From Oscillospiraceae bacterium (GTDB lineage Bacteria; Bacillota; Clostridia; Oscillospirales; Oscillospiraceae), in NCBI GenBank assembly GCA_021771635.1, contig JAETOQ010000003.1, forward strand, positions 1 to 64,000: a stretch of DNA of 64,000 bases. Reading direction: 5' to 3'. Below are positions 51,782 through 61,747 of the stretch, piece after piece. Below the pieces are notes generated by a model. The model saw only the letters and a list, made by a program, of their open reading frames with translations, ran no database searches and was not told the origin of the DNA. The first letter of the stretch is position 1, and every line of letters starts with the position of its first letter. Both the position numbers and the translations under genes were made by a program.

Positions 51782-51832
51782 CAGCTGAAGGGCTTGCCGC
51801 CTGTGCAGAGCAGGCGGCAAGCCCTTCAGCTT
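51782..51832. repeat. Long perfect-arm hairpin
   Basis: CTGAAGGGCTTGCCGCCTG tgcagag CAGGCGGCAAGCCCTTCAG. Confidence 0.8.
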
Positions 51833-52182
51833 TGCCTGAATGCGGCGGCTGGTAGAAGAAGTTCAGTGCAAGATCGCCTATTGCGGGTTCTGCGGGTTTG
51901 AACTGGATGACGCCATCCCGGATCACACTGCATTCAGCAAAACCAGGACGCAAAAATGGCAGCAAGGCAGGCCACCGCCGTTCCCGGCATGTGGGTATAC
52001 TGGGAAGCACAATGGATAAATCTTAACAGCCATGAATAAATTGTTGACGCCTCCCTGCATATGACGTATGCTTATACAAGCTGGATGCTCAAACAGGCGT
52101 CAGATACATCCGTTCGAAAATATCATGTTTGCGTGATAGCATCTCCGGCGGAATGATTTAAAAATAAAGGAGAAGAACAGCT

Positions 52183-53571
52183 ATGGCGAGCTTATGGGGC
52201 GGCAGATTTGAAAAGGATATGGATGAGATCGTAAAAAAATACAATGCCTCCATCTTTTTTGACCAGAGGATGTACAATGAGGACATCGACGGCAGTATTG
52301 CCCATGTGACGATGCTGGGCAGACAGGGCATCGTCACGGAGGAGGAAAAGGAGCAGATCATAGCGGGGCTGGAGGAGATCCGGGAGGACATCGCCGCCGG
52401 CAGGATCGTATTCACCGTGGAGGACGAGGACATCCACATGGGGATCGAAAGCCGCCTGACCGCCCGGATCGGCGACGTGGGCAAAAAACTGCACACCGCC
52501 CGCAGCCGCAACGACCAGTGCCAGGTGGACGGCCGCCTGTATCTGAAAAGGGAGATTCGGGAGATTTTGAACAGCCTCTGCTGCCTGGAGAGCGTCATCC
52601 TGGAGAAAGCGGAGAAATACGCGGACCAGATCACCGTGGGCTTCACCCACCTGCAGCACGCACAGCCCATCACCATCGGCTTTGTGTTCATGGCCTATTT
52701 CCAGATGTTTAAGCGGGACATCCAGCGGCTGACAGACACCCTGGAGCGGATGGATCACAACCCCCTGGGCTCCTGCGCCCTGGCGGGGACCACCATGCCC
52801 ATCGACCGCCAGCTCACCAGCCAGCTGCTGGGCTTTGCCGCTCCCTGTGAAAACGCCATGGACGGTGTCAGCGACCGGGATTACAGTCTGGAATTCCTCA
52901 GCGACGCATCAATCTCTATGATGCACCTCTCCCGCTGGGCGGAGGAGTTCGCCTGGTGGAATTCCTCGGAATTCTCCTATATCGCCATTGACGACAGCTT
53001 CTGCACCGGCAGCAGCATCATGCCCCAGAAGAAAAACCCGGATATGGCGGAGCTGATCCGGGGCAAGGTGGGCCGGGTGTACGGCGACCTGATGCAGCTG
53101 CTGACAGTCATGAAGGGAACACCTCTGGCCTACAATAAGGACTTTCAGGAGGACAAGGAGAGCCTGTTTGACGCCGTCGATACCTGGAAGGCCACCATTG
53201 ATATCTTTACCCGGATGCTGGATAAGACGGAATTCCGCATGGACCACATCGAAAAGCAGCTGAGCCGCGGCTTCCTGAACGCCACCGATATTGCCGAGCA
53301 CTTCGCCAAGCAGGGCATTCCCTTCCGGGAGGCCCATGCCATCGTGGGCCGTATGGTCAAGGCATGTGAAAGCAAGAACTGCGATTTCCAGGACCTGACC
53401 GAGGAGGACCTGCAGAGCATCGACAGCCGTGTGACTAAGGCATCCCTGGGCGATATCAGCATCAGATCCTGTGTGAATGCCCGTATGTCCTTCGGCGGCA
53501 CCGCCCCGGCGGAGGTGCGCCGCCAGATCGCCGTGGGCAAGGCGTGGCTGGACAGTCTGGAATTCCAATAA
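52183..53571 (+). CDS. argH: Argininosuccinate lyase
   Basis: LWGGRFEKDMDEIVKKYNASIFFDQRMYNEDIDGSIAH; TARSRNDQCQVDGRLYLK; GSSIMPQKKNPDMAELIRGK. Confidence 0.97.
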   Translation: MASLWGGRFEKDMDEIVKKYNASIFFDQRMYNEDIDGSIAHVTMLGRQGIVTEEEKEQIIAGLEEIREDIAAGRIVFTVEDEDIHMGIESRLTARIGDVGKKLHTARSRNDQCQVDGRLYLKREIREILNSLCCLESVILEKAEKYADQITVGFTHLQHAQPITIGFVFMAYFQMFKRDIQRLTDTLERMDHNPLGSCALAGTTMPIDRQLTSQLLGFAAPCENAMDGVSDRDYSLEFLSDASISMMHLSRWAEEFAWWNSSEFSYIAIDDSFCTGSSIMPQKKNPDMAELIRGKVGRVYGDLMQLLTVMKGTPLAYNKDFQEDKESLFDAVDTWKATIDIFTRMLDKTEFRMDHIEKQLSRGFLNATDIAEHFAKQGIPFREAHAIVGRMVKACESKNCDFQDLTEEDLQSIDSRVTKASLGDISIRSCVNARMSFGGTAPAEVRRQIAVGKAWLDSLEFQ

Positions 53572-53582
53572 ACCAAATAGCA

Positions 53583-53623
53583 AAAGCCGCCCGCAGCGTT
53601 TTCCGCTGCGGGCGGCTCTGCTT
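53583..53623. terminator. Convergent-gene terminator
   Basis: AGCCGCCCGCAGCG ttttc CGCTGCGGGCGGCT between argH and malY. Confidence 0.7.
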
Positions 53624-53644
53624 ATGCAGATATCAGAACAGAGA

Positions 53645-54814
53645 TCACAGGCCGTTGACCGCCGCTTCCAGCTGCCGCAGGGCCTGTTCCAGCACGCTGC
53701 GGGGGCAGGCGGCATTCAGGCGCATATAGCCGTTCAGGCTGCGGCCGAAAGAACAGCCGTCGTTCAGGCCCAGTTTGGCTTTCTGGATCATGAAGTCGTG
53801 CAGCTCTTCGTTGGTCATGCCCAGCTCCCGGCAGTCCAGCCACATGAGATAGGTGGCGTCGGGGGCGTAGGTCTTGATTTTGGGAATGTGCTTTTCGCAG
53901 TAGTCCACAACAAAATCAAAGTTGCCGGAGATGTAGGGCAGGAGCTGTTCCAGCCACTCCTCACCGCCGGTAAAGGCGGCCTCCATGGCGGTCAGGGAGA
54001 AGGCGTTGTTTCGGTGGATATCCATGTTCATCCAGAAGCGGTCAAAGACCTGCTTCATGTGCTGGTTGGGGAATACCACGGTGCTGGCCTGAAGCCCCGC
54101 CAGGTTGAAGGTCTTGGTTCCGGAGATGCCGGTGATGACATATCTGGCGATCTCAGGAGACAGCGCTGCTGTGGGGGTGTGCTTCCTGCCGTGGAAGATC
54201 AGGTCGGAGTGGATCTCGTCGGAGAACATCACCACATGGTATTTCATGCACAGCTCCGCCATGCGGCGCAGCTCCTCCGGCGTCCAGACAATGCCCAGGG
54301 GGTTATGGGGATTGCACAGCAGGAACAGGTCCGCCTGCTGGAGCTTGGCCTCGAAATCCGCCCAGTCAACGGTCCACTTCCCATCTTGTTCCACGAACTG
54401 GTTTTCCAGGACGCTTCGGTTCCAGGCCTCGGTCATGTCGTAGAACTCGGAGTACACCGGCGTTTGAATGAGGACGCTGCCGCCCTCCGGGGTGAACAGC
54501 TTCACACAGGCGCTGATGGACTGGACCACGCCCAGGCTGAAGCTCATGAGAGACTGGTCGATATCCCAGCTGTTCCGGCGTTTCTGCCAGGTCCGGATGG
54601 CCTCAAAATAGCTGTCGGGCCGGGCGGTGTAGCCCCAGATGCCCTCCTGAGCACGCCGGGACAGGGCGTCAATGATGGGCTGGGCGGTGCGGAAATCCAT
54701 ATCCGCGATCCACAGAGGGATCACGTCGTCTGTGCCGAATTTTTTGATCCGTTCATCGTATTTGGCGGAGTGGTTTTGAGAACGGTCAATGACGGTGTTG
54801 AAATCATACTGCAT
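53645..54814 (-). CDS. MalY/PatB family pyridoxal-phosphate aminotransferase (cystathionine beta-lyase type)
   Basis: PLWIADMDFRTAQPIIDALSRRAQEGIWGYT; CNPHNPLGIVWTPEEL; SGTKTFNLAGLQAS. Confidence 0.94.
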   Translation of the reverse strand: MQYDFNTVIDRSQNHSAKYDERIKKFGTDDVIPLWIADMDFRTAQPIIDALSRRAQEGIWGYTARPDSYFEAIRTWQKRRNSWDIDQSLMSFSLGVVQSISACVKLFTPEGGSVLIQTPVYSEFYDMTEAWNRSVLENQFVEQDGKWTVDWADFEAKLQQADLFLLCNPHNPLGIVWTPEELRRMAELCMKYHVVMFSDEIHSDLIFHGRKHTPTAALSPEIARYVITGISGTKTFNLAGLQASTVVFPNQHMKQVFDRFWMNMDIHRNNAFSLTAMEAAFTGGEEWLEQLLPYISGNFDFVVDYCEKHIPKIKTYAPDATYLMWLDCRELGMTNEELHDFMIQKAKLGLNDGCSFGRSLNGYMRLNAACPRSVLEQALRQLEAAVNGL

Positions 54815-55059
54815 GCTGCCTGCTTCCTTTCTCCATGGCTGCCGCTGAACGCGTGAATGTAGTCGCCAAATGGTTCGGACAGGAACTGTGGTCCGCAGCC
54901 ATTCGCCATCATCAGTTAACCATGATTCTGCCTGTTTTTCAAGAGCTTTCTGGGAAATAGCGGGGGAGCGAACAGGCAGGCGGCTTGCTTTTTACTCTGG
55001 TTCGGGATACAATGAATGGGATACAAAGCCAACCGCATTTATGGGAAGGAGCTTTCATT

Positions 55060-56352
55060 ATGATCACAAGAGAAGAACTGCTGACAATGCTGAGGCAGGA
55101 AGTCGTCCCGGCCCTGGGCTGCACGGAACCGGTGTGCGCGGCTCTGGCCGCCGCCGACGCCTACCACGCCATCGGGGGACAGATCGTCTCCGTGAAGCTG
55201 GAGGTCAATCCCGGCATCTATAAAAACGGCATGAGCGTGGGGATCCCCGGCTTTCCGAGAGTGGGCCTGAAATATGCCGCCGCCCTGGGGGCATGCCTGA
55301 GCAATCCGGAAAAGGGCCTTCAGCTGCTGGAGGATATCGACGAGTCCATTACCGCCCGGGCCATCCAGCTGGTGGAGGACCGCCATGTGGTGGTGATGAT
55401 CAAGCACGACGAGATCCAGCTCTACGCCCGGGCAGAGATAATTACCACCACGGGCATCGGCATCAGCGAGATCCGGGGCACCCACTCCAACATCGTGTTC
55501 ACCAAGCGGAACAATGAGGTCCTGGTGAACAAGCCGTACGCCGCCGGCGGGGAGGACGACCTCCACGCCAGGCTGAAGCACATGACCGTGGCGGAGATCA
55601 AGGCCGTGGTGGACCAGTGCGGCGAGGAAGAGCTGGCCTTCATGCTGGACGGCGTGGAAATGAACGAGAAGCTGGCGGACTTCGGCCTGAAGAACGCACC
55701 GGGCATCGGCATTGCCGGAGCGCTGAAAGATCAAGTGGAGACCGGGACCATGGGGGACAATCTCTTCAGCCGCGCCATGATGCGGGTGGCCAGCAGCGCC
55801 GAGGGACGCATGAGCGGCTGTCCCTATGCCGTCATGAGCAGCGCCGGAAGCGGCAACCACGGCATCACCGCCATCATTCCCGTGGTGGAGATGGCGCGCC
55901 ATTTGGGCGCTTCCAATGAACAGCTGGAAAAAGCGCTGGCCTTCTCCCATGCACTGAACGTGTACATCAAGATGTATACCGGCAAGCTGTCCGCCACCTG
56001 CGGCTGCGGCGTTTCGGCCGCCACCGCCGCTGCCGCCGCTATGGTATGGCTGATGGGCGGCACGGACGAACAGATCGGCAGCGCCATCATCAACATGAGC
56101 GGCAACCTCACCGGCATGATCTGTGACGGCGGAAAGATCGGCTGCGCCCTGAAGCTGGCCACCGCCACCAACGCTGCCATGATGTGTGCCTATCTTGCTA
56201 TGAGCGATGTGGTGCTGCAGTCCACGGACGGCATCTGCGGGAGCACGCCGGAGCAGGCCATCCGCAACATGGGCCGTGTCAGCACACCGGGTATGCTGGA
56301 GACGGATAAGACCATCCTGGATATCATGATGGAGAAGGACCAGGCGGGCTGA
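55060..56352 (+). CDS. L-cysteine desulfidase/UPF0597 (serine dehydratase alpha-type) family protein
   Basis: [64 protein letters not shown]. Confidence 0.92.
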   Translation: MITREELLTMLRQEVVPALGCTEPVCAALAAADAYHAIGGQIVSVKLEVNPGIYKNGMSVGIPGFPRVGLKYAAALGACLSNPEKGLQLLEDIDESITARAIQLVEDRHVVVMIKHDEIQLYARAEIITTTGIGISEIRGTHSNIVFTKRNNEVLVNKPYAAGGEDDLHARLKHMTVAEIKAVVDQCGEEELAFMLDGVEMNEKLADFGLKNAPGIGIAGALKDQVETGTMGDNLFSRAMMRVASSAEGRMSGCPYAVMSSAGSGNHGITAIIPVVEMARHLGASNEQLEKALAFSHALNVYIKMYTGKLSATCGCGVSAATAAAAAMVWLMGGTDEQIGSAIINMSGNLTGMICDGGKIGCALKLATATNAAMMCAYLAMSDVVLQSTDGICGSTPEQAIRNMGRVSTPGMLETDKTILDIMMEKDQAG

Positions 56353-56507
56353 AAGACATCGCCGCCGTATCACGGACTATGGTGAAAAGCGGACCATGAT
56401 TTTTTGGAAAGGCCCAAGTCCGGCTTGCATGGTGTCCTGTTCTGCGATACAATTAAAAAAGCAGGGCCCGGCTGTGCGCGGGCAGACAGAAAGGGAGGCG
56501 AGTTTCG

Positions 56508-56957
56508 ATGCTCTACGGAACGACGAAGCATTTAGAATCCTATCAGGGGATCCACCCCGGCGTGATGCGGGGATTGGAGATCCTGCGGGACACGGATTTT
56601 TCTAAACTGGAGGATGGCCGGTACGAGGTAGACGGCGATGACCTGTTTTTCTTTATCCAGAGCTATATGAGCAAACCGGCCAACGACATGCCGGAGTCCC
56701 ACAAAAAATATGTGGATATCCAGTATCTGATCTCCGGTCGGGAATGGATGGGCGTAGCGCCCCTGGAGGACATGACAGAGGTCGTGGAGGCACGGCCTGA
56801 GAAGGATATCTGGCGCCATCACGGTCCCACGGATAAGATCCTGGTGACCGGGGACCGGTTTGCGGTGTTTTGGCCGGAGGATGCCCATGCTCCGGGGATC
56901 GCCGTGGATGGCCCCGAGCCCTGCCGCAAGTGCGTGGTGAAGGTGCGGGTGGGCTGA
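56508..56957 (+). CDS. YhcH/YjgK/YiaL (DUF386) family protein
   Basis: MLYGTTKHLESYQGIHPGVMRGLEILRDTDFSKLEDGRYEVDGDDLFFFIQSY; FAVFWPEDAHAPGIAVDGPEPCRKCVVKV. Confidence 0.92.
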   Translation: MLYGTTKHLESYQGIHPGVMRGLEILRDTDFSKLEDGRYEVDGDDLFFFIQSYMSKPANDMPESHKKYVDIQYLISGREWMGVAPLEDMTEVVEARPEKDIWRHHGPTDKILVTGDRFAVFWPEDAHAPGIAVDGPEPCRKCVVKVRVG

Positions 56958-57084
56958 AAACCACCGTATATCCAGTGGGATGCTGCATAGCAAAAAGAAA
57001 AGCGCTGTGGGAAACAAGAGTTTCCCACAGCGCTTTTTTGATATTGCATGATACGTAAACCTGTTAAAAAGATTGGAGATCCTT

Positions 57085-57355
57085 TGATAGCGCAAAGCGC
57101 GTCGGTTTTTTATGAGATGTGGCGGCGTACGTTTCGTGCGCCACCCGCGCGGCACGCGGAATTTCAAATAAAGTACTTTATTTGAAATTAGTATCATACT
57201 AGACTTCATTAAAAGTAGACGAAGTCTGCTTTTTATAGCGCCGAAGGCGCGTTGAAGTCTTATGAGACGGCATTTGTGCCTGTGGCACAAATGGGCGGCG
57301 CGCTTAGCGACACCTTCTTCCACGGAAAATATCTATTTTCTGTGGAAGAATAGTA
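57085..57355. repeat. Intergenic palindromic mosaic (MITE-free, inverted counterpart of 49818-50135)
   Basis: AATTTCAAATAAAGTACTTTATTTGAAATT; TCATACTAGACTTCA...TGAAGTCTTATGAGAC; CATTTGTGCC/GGCACAAATG; TTCTTCCACGGAAAATA/TATTTTCTGTGGAAGAA. Confidence 0.85.
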
Positions 57356-58477
57356 TCAGAGGCTGATGAGGTTTTTCTCAGAATCCGGATCAAACAGGTG
57401 GATGGAGTCAGAACGGAAGGTGAAGTTCATGGCGGTGCCATAGGTGATGCCGCCCCGCAGCTCGGCGGGCAGATCGCCGGTGGGGACACGCAGGACCACG
57501 TCCTTGCCGTTGCTGGTGACGTGCAGATAGTATTCGCTGCCCATCATCTCGGAGACCTCCACCGTGCCGGTGACCGTGCCGGGAGTGCCGGCGGGGGCGA
57601 AGCGGATATGCTCGGGCCGGATGCCCAGGATCACGTCCTGCTCACCATGACCGGCCAGGGCCTTCTGGATCTCGGCAGAAAGGGCGACATCAACGCCGCC
57701 CACCTGGGCGTGATAGCTCTCCTCGCCGTCCTTGACCAGCTTGGCGTCGAAGAAGTTCATCTGAGGCGTGCCGATGAAGCCGGCGACAAAGATATTGGTG
57801 GGATGGTCGAACACCTGCTGGGGCGTGCCGATCTGCTGGATGAAACCGTCCTTCATGATGACGATGCGGTCAGCCAGTGTCATAGCCTCAGTCTGGTCAT
57901 GGGTGACGTAGACGAAGGTGGTGTTGATGCGCTGACGCAGCTTGATGATCTCGGCGCGCATCTCGTTGCGCAGCTTGGCGTCCAGGTTGGACAGAGGTTC
58001 GTCCATCAGCAGCACCTTGGGCTCACGGACGATGGCACGGCCGATGGCCACACGCTGGCGCTGGCCGCCGGACAGGGCCTTGGGCTTCCGGTCCAGATAC
58101 TGGGTGATGCCCAGAATCTCAGCCGCCTGATCTACCCGCTGCTTGATCTCGGCGGCGGGGACCTTCTTCAGCTTCAGGGGGAACTCCATGTTCTCGCGAA
58201 CTGTCATGTGGGGATACAGGGCGTAGCTCTGGAACACCATGGCGATGTCCCGGTCCTTGGGCTCCACGTCGTTGCAAAGTTTGTCATCGATGTACAGCTC
58301 GCCCTTGCTAATCTCCTCCAGGCCGGCCACCATGCGCAGTGTGGTGGACTTGCCGCAGCCGGAGGGGCCGACCAGGACGATAAATTCCTTATCGGCGATC
58401 TCCAGGTTGAAGTCTGTGACTGCGGTGACGCCTCCGTCATAGATCTTGTAGATGTTCTTCAGGCTGACAGTTGACAT
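57356..58477 (-). CDS. ugpC: Sugar ABC transporter ATP-binding protein (UgpC/MsmX type)
   Basis: VLVGPSGCGKSTTLRMVAGLEEISKGELYID; LSGGQRQRVAIGRAIVREPKVLLMDEPLSNLDAKLR; C-terminal TOBE region. Confidence 0.95.
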   Translation of the reverse strand: MSTVSLKNIYKIYDGGVTAVTDFNLEIADKEFIVLVGPSGCGKSTTLRMVAGLEEISKGELYIDDKLCNDVEPKDRDIAMVFQSYALYPHMTVRENMEFPLKLKKVPAAEIKQRVDQAAEILGITQYLDRKPKALSGGQRQRVAIGRAIVREPKVLLMDEPLSNLDAKLRNEMRAEIIKLRQRINTTFVYVTHDQTEAMTLADRIVIMKDGFIQQIGTPQQVFDHPTNIFVAGFIGTPQMNFFDAKLVKDGEESYHAQVGGVDVALSAEIQKALAGHGEQDVILGIRPEHIRFAPAGTPGTVTGTVEVSEMMGSEYYLHVTSNGKDVVLRVPTGDLPAELRGGITYGTAMNFTFRSDSIHLFDPDSEKNLISL

Positions 58478-58667
58478 AGTATATGACCGTGGCTCCGGTG
58501 CCTCCGCACCAAAAGCCTCCCCGCCGGGAGAGTATCCCCCGTGGGATTACGGCAGGTCTCCACACTGCCGCACCGCCGGTTAACGGATTATTTCCTCCTT
58601 TTTTATGGCTGACCTGCCGCTATAAAAATGGAGTAGCGGCAGGCGCCTGATTCAAAAATTTGGGGGA

Positions 58668-59801
58668 TCAGCGCTCCACGGCCCTGCCGCGGAACACGAC
58701 CGCGCGAATGGAGAGGTCCTCTCTGTCCAGCAGGACCAGGCTGGCTTCCTTGCCGGCCTCCAGACTGCCGGCACGGTCATTGATGCCGATGGCCTGAGCG
58801 GGATTGCAGGACGCGGCCCGCACGGCATCCGCCAGAGGGATACCGAAGGAGACCGCTGTTTTCAGACAGCCCATCAGGTCTGTGACAGACCCCGCCAGGG
58901 TGTTGGGATCGTGGGCGAGAGTGGCCCGGTTGCCGCGGACCACGATCTCCTGCCCGCCGAAGGGATACTGGCCGTCGGGCATGCCGGTGGCCCGGAGCGA
59001 ATCGGAGACCAGGACCACCCGCTCCGCGCCGAAAAGCTGGAACACGGCACGGACCACGCTGGGATGGATGTGGATACCGTCGCAGATCAGCTCCACACGG
59101 GTGGCGGGGTGGTCGAACGCCGCACCGACCACGCCGGGAGCCCGGTGGGTAAAGGGAGGCATGGCGTTGAAGAGGTGGGTGCAGTGGCGGGCGCCCGCAT
59201 CCATGGCGGCGCAGGCGGTCTCATAGTCCGCTGTGGTGTGGCCGATGGAGACGGTGATGCCGTCCGCCGCCGCGCCGCGGATGAATTCCTCCGCATGGGG
59301 CTGCTCCGGGGCCACCGTCACCAGCTTCACAAGACCGCCGGCGGCTTTCTGAAGGCGGCGCAGCATGCCGATATCCGGATCATGGAGGAAGGCACCGTTC
59401 TGGGCGCCCTTTTTCGCTTCGCAGAGGAAGGGACCCTCCAGATGGAGGCCCGCCAGATCCGCGCCGCGGTCAGCCTTGGCCTTGTGGGCGGCGGCATTCT
59501 CGCAGATGCGGGTCAGCTGATCCTCCGGAAGCGTCATGCCCGCGGGGCAGATATAGGTGATGCCCCGGGACAGCTCATAGTCCGCCATCTTCTGCAGACC
59601 GTCAGGCGTTGCGTCGCTGAAATCCTCGCCCACACAGCCGTGGAAGTGCACGTCGATCAGGCCGGGGATCACATAGCAGCCGGCAGCGTCCAGGACCTGG
59701 CCGTCTCCGCTGGCGGCGGAGAGAAGGGGACCGTCGGTACAGACCTCCCGCGCCACAAAGCCTTCCTTCAGGTCAAAGACCTGTCCGCCGGTTATTCGCA
59801 T
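58668..59801 (-). CDS. nagA: N-acetylglucosamine-6-phosphate deacetylase
   Basis: YVIPGLIDVHFHGCVGEDF; LHLEGPFLCEAKKGAQN; GARHCTHLFNAMPPFTHRAPG; VLVSDSLRATG. Confidence 0.95.
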   Translation of the reverse strand: MRITGGQVFDLKEGFVAREVCTDGPLLSAASGDGQVLDAAGCYVIPGLIDVHFHGCVGEDFSDATPDGLQKMADYELSRGITYICPAGMTLPEDQLTRICENAAAHKAKADRGADLAGLHLEGPFLCEAKKGAQNGAFLHDPDIGMLRRLQKAAGGLVKLVTVAPEQPHAEEFIRGAAADGITVSIGHTTADYETACAAMDAGARHCTHLFNAMPPFTHRAPGVVGAAFDHPATRVELICDGIHIHPSVVRAVFQLFGAERVVLVSDSLRATGMPDGQYPFGGQEIVVRGNRATLAHDPNTLAGSVTDLMGCLKTAVSFGIPLADAVRAASCNPAQAIGINDRAGSLEAGKEASLVLLDREDLSIRAVVFRGRAVER

Positions 59802-60544
59802 ACAGGCACCCCCGCGGCCGCCAGTTTGCTCAGGGCCGCCTTATCGCCCACCAGGACCACGTCCTTGTGGAGCTGGAGGATAGAGGCGGGACACTCCGGC
59901 GTGATGGGACCGCAGAACGCGTTGTATACGGCATCGGCTTTGTCCTCGCCGCTGGCGATCAGCAGCACCCGGCGGGCGGCCATGATGCAGCCGATGCCCA
60001 TGGTCAGGGCCTGGCGGGGCACATCGTCAGCGCTGGCAAAGAAGCGGGCGTTGGCATCGATGGTGCTCTGTGTCAGGTCCACCACATGGGTCTCCTTCAC
60101 AAAGCAGTCGCAGGGTTCGTTGAAACCGATGTGGCCGTTCCGGCCCAGGCCCAGCAGCTGCAGATCCGCATAGCCCAGGGAGCGGACCAGCTCGTCGTAC
60201 CGGGCACACTCGGCGGCGGGATCGGCGGCGAGACCGTCGGGCACATGGGTGTTTGCCGCGTCGATATCGACGTGGTCAAAGAGGTTGGTCTGCATGAAGT
60301 AGCGGTAGCTCTGGTCGTGCGTGGGAGCCAGACCCTTGTACTCGTCCAGATTGACGGTGCGGACTTCCTTGAAGCTGAAATCGCCCCGCTGGTTCCAAAC
60401 AGTCAGCTGCTTGTACGTGCCGATGGGAGTGGAGCCGGTGGCCAGACCCAGTACGCAGTCCGGCTGACGAATGACCTCAGCGGAGATGAGGTTGGCGGCC
60501 CGGCGGCTCATGGCCTCGTAATCCGCCTCCTGATAGATCCTCAT
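59792..60544 (-). CDS. nagB: Glucosamine-6-phosphate deaminase
   Basis: VLGLATGSTPIGTYKQL; TVNLDEYKGLAPTHDQSYRYFM; LGLGRNGHIGFNEPCD. Confidence 0.97.
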   Translation of the reverse strand: MRIYQEADYEAMSRRAANLISAEVIRQPDCVLGLATGSTPIGTYKQLTVWNQRGDFSFKEVRTVNLDEYKGLAPTHDQSYRYFMQTNLFDHVDIDAANTHVPDGLAADPAAECARYDELVRSLGYADLQLLGLGRNGHIGFNEPCDCFVKETHVVDLTQSTIDANARFFASADDVPRQALTMGIGCIMAARRVLLIASGEDKADAVYNAFCGPITPECPASILQLHKDVVLVGDKAALSKLAAAGVPVCE

Positions 60545-60576
60545 AATATTTGCTCTCCTTTATTATGCGATGATTT

Positions 60577-61485
60577 TTAGCAGTACTTGGCGATGGAGGC
60601 GGCGATCATAGCGGCGGCTTCATCCACAATGGCTTCATCGGCGGCGGTCAGGGGCGCCAAAGGCAGCCGGACGCCGCCGCAGTCCGGGCCGCCCTGCTTG
60701 CGGAGGATGGCCTTGATGACCGCGTACATGTTGCCGTGGGTGGAGCACATCTTGTAGATGATGCGGCAGGCCTCGTTCTGGATCTCCCGGGCCTCTTCCA
60801 TCTTGCCGGCCAGGAACAGCTCCCGGATCTTCAGATACAGCTCCGGCATGGCACCGTAGGTGCCGCCGATGCCGCCGATGGCGCCCATGGCCAGGCCGCC
60901 CAGCAGCTGCTCGTCGGGACCGTTGAAGACAATGATGCCCTCGTCCCTCCACATCTGGATATCCTGGGTAGGCATGGAGGAGTTCTTCACGCCGACGACG
61001 CGGGGGTTCTTGATCATCTCCCGGATCAGGGGAATGGACAGGGACACACCCGCCAGCTGGGGGATGTTGTAGATGATGAAGTCGGTGTTGGGGGCCGCGT
61101 CGGAGATGTCATTCCAATACTTGGCGATGGCATGCTCCGGCAGGTGGAAGTAGATGGGGGGGATGGAGGCGATGGCATCCACGCCCAGGGATTCGGCGTG
61201 AGCGGCCAGCTCCCGGGAATCAGCGGTGTTGTTGCAGGCCACGTGGGCAATGACGGTCAGCTTGCCCTTGGCAACGGCCATCACGTTTTCCAGCACCAGC
61301 TTGCGCTCCGCCACACTCTGGTAGATGCACTCGCCGGAGGAGCCGCCCACATAAAGCCCCTTGACGCCCTTGTCCACGAAATACTGAGTCAGCTCGCGGA
61401 CAGCCTGGGGGCTGATGGCCCCCTCGGCGTCATAGCAGGCGTAAAACGCAGGGAAAATACCCTGATACTTGGTGATATCTCTCAT
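60577..61485 (-). CDS. nanA: N-acetylneuraminate lyase/dihydrodipicolinate synthase family protein
   Basis: KGLYVGGSSGECIYQSVAERKLVLENVM; FIIYNIPQLAGVSL; VGVKNSSMPTQDIQMW; nag/nan context. Confidence 0.9.
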   Translation of the reverse strand: MRDITKYQGIFPAFYACYDAEGAISPQAVRELTQYFVDKGVKGLYVGGSSGECIYQSVAERKLVLENVMAVAKGKLTVIAHVACNNTADSRELAAHAESLGVDAIASIPPIYFHLPEHAIAKYWNDISDAAPNTDFIIYNIPQLAGVSLSIPLIREMIKNPRVVGVKNSSMPTQDIQMWRDEGIIVFNGPDEQLLGGLAMGAIGGIGGTYGAMPELYLKIRELFLAGKMEEAREIQNEACRIIYKMCSTHGNMYAVIKAILRKQGGPDCGGVRLPLAPLTAADEAIVDEAAAMIAASIAKYC

Positions 61486-61541
61486 AACGAACAAACGCTC
61501 CATTCTTTTTCAATATACCGGAAAATCGCCGTTTAATACTG

Positions 61542-61733
61542 ATTCTTGACAAAACCATTTCGTTTTATCAAGAATGGAAACGCACTTGTGCGTTTCCATT
61601 TTGCACCGTAAACGGTGCAAAATGCGTCTCATAAGAACTTGACGCGCCTCCGGTGCTATATTGGGCAGCCGTTGGCGGCTTCGCCGCTTACGGATGCCGC
61701 ATCCCACTTGCAGGGTAACAAGTTCTAGTATGA
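61542..61733. repeat. Intergenic palindromic mosaic
   Basis: ATTCTTGACAAAAC/GTTTTATCAAGAAT; GGAAACGCACttGTGCGTTTCC; ATTTTGCACCGT/ACGGTGCAAAAT; GTCTCATAAGAACTTG...CAAGTTCTAGTATGA. Confidence 0.8.
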
Positions 61734-61747
61734 CACGGCATTCCCCA

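Noticed and set aside
51777-52010. 77-aa minus-strand ORF in the gap before argH
   Set aside because: Overlaps the long hairpin; no recognisable family. A transposase-remnant idea could not be supported.
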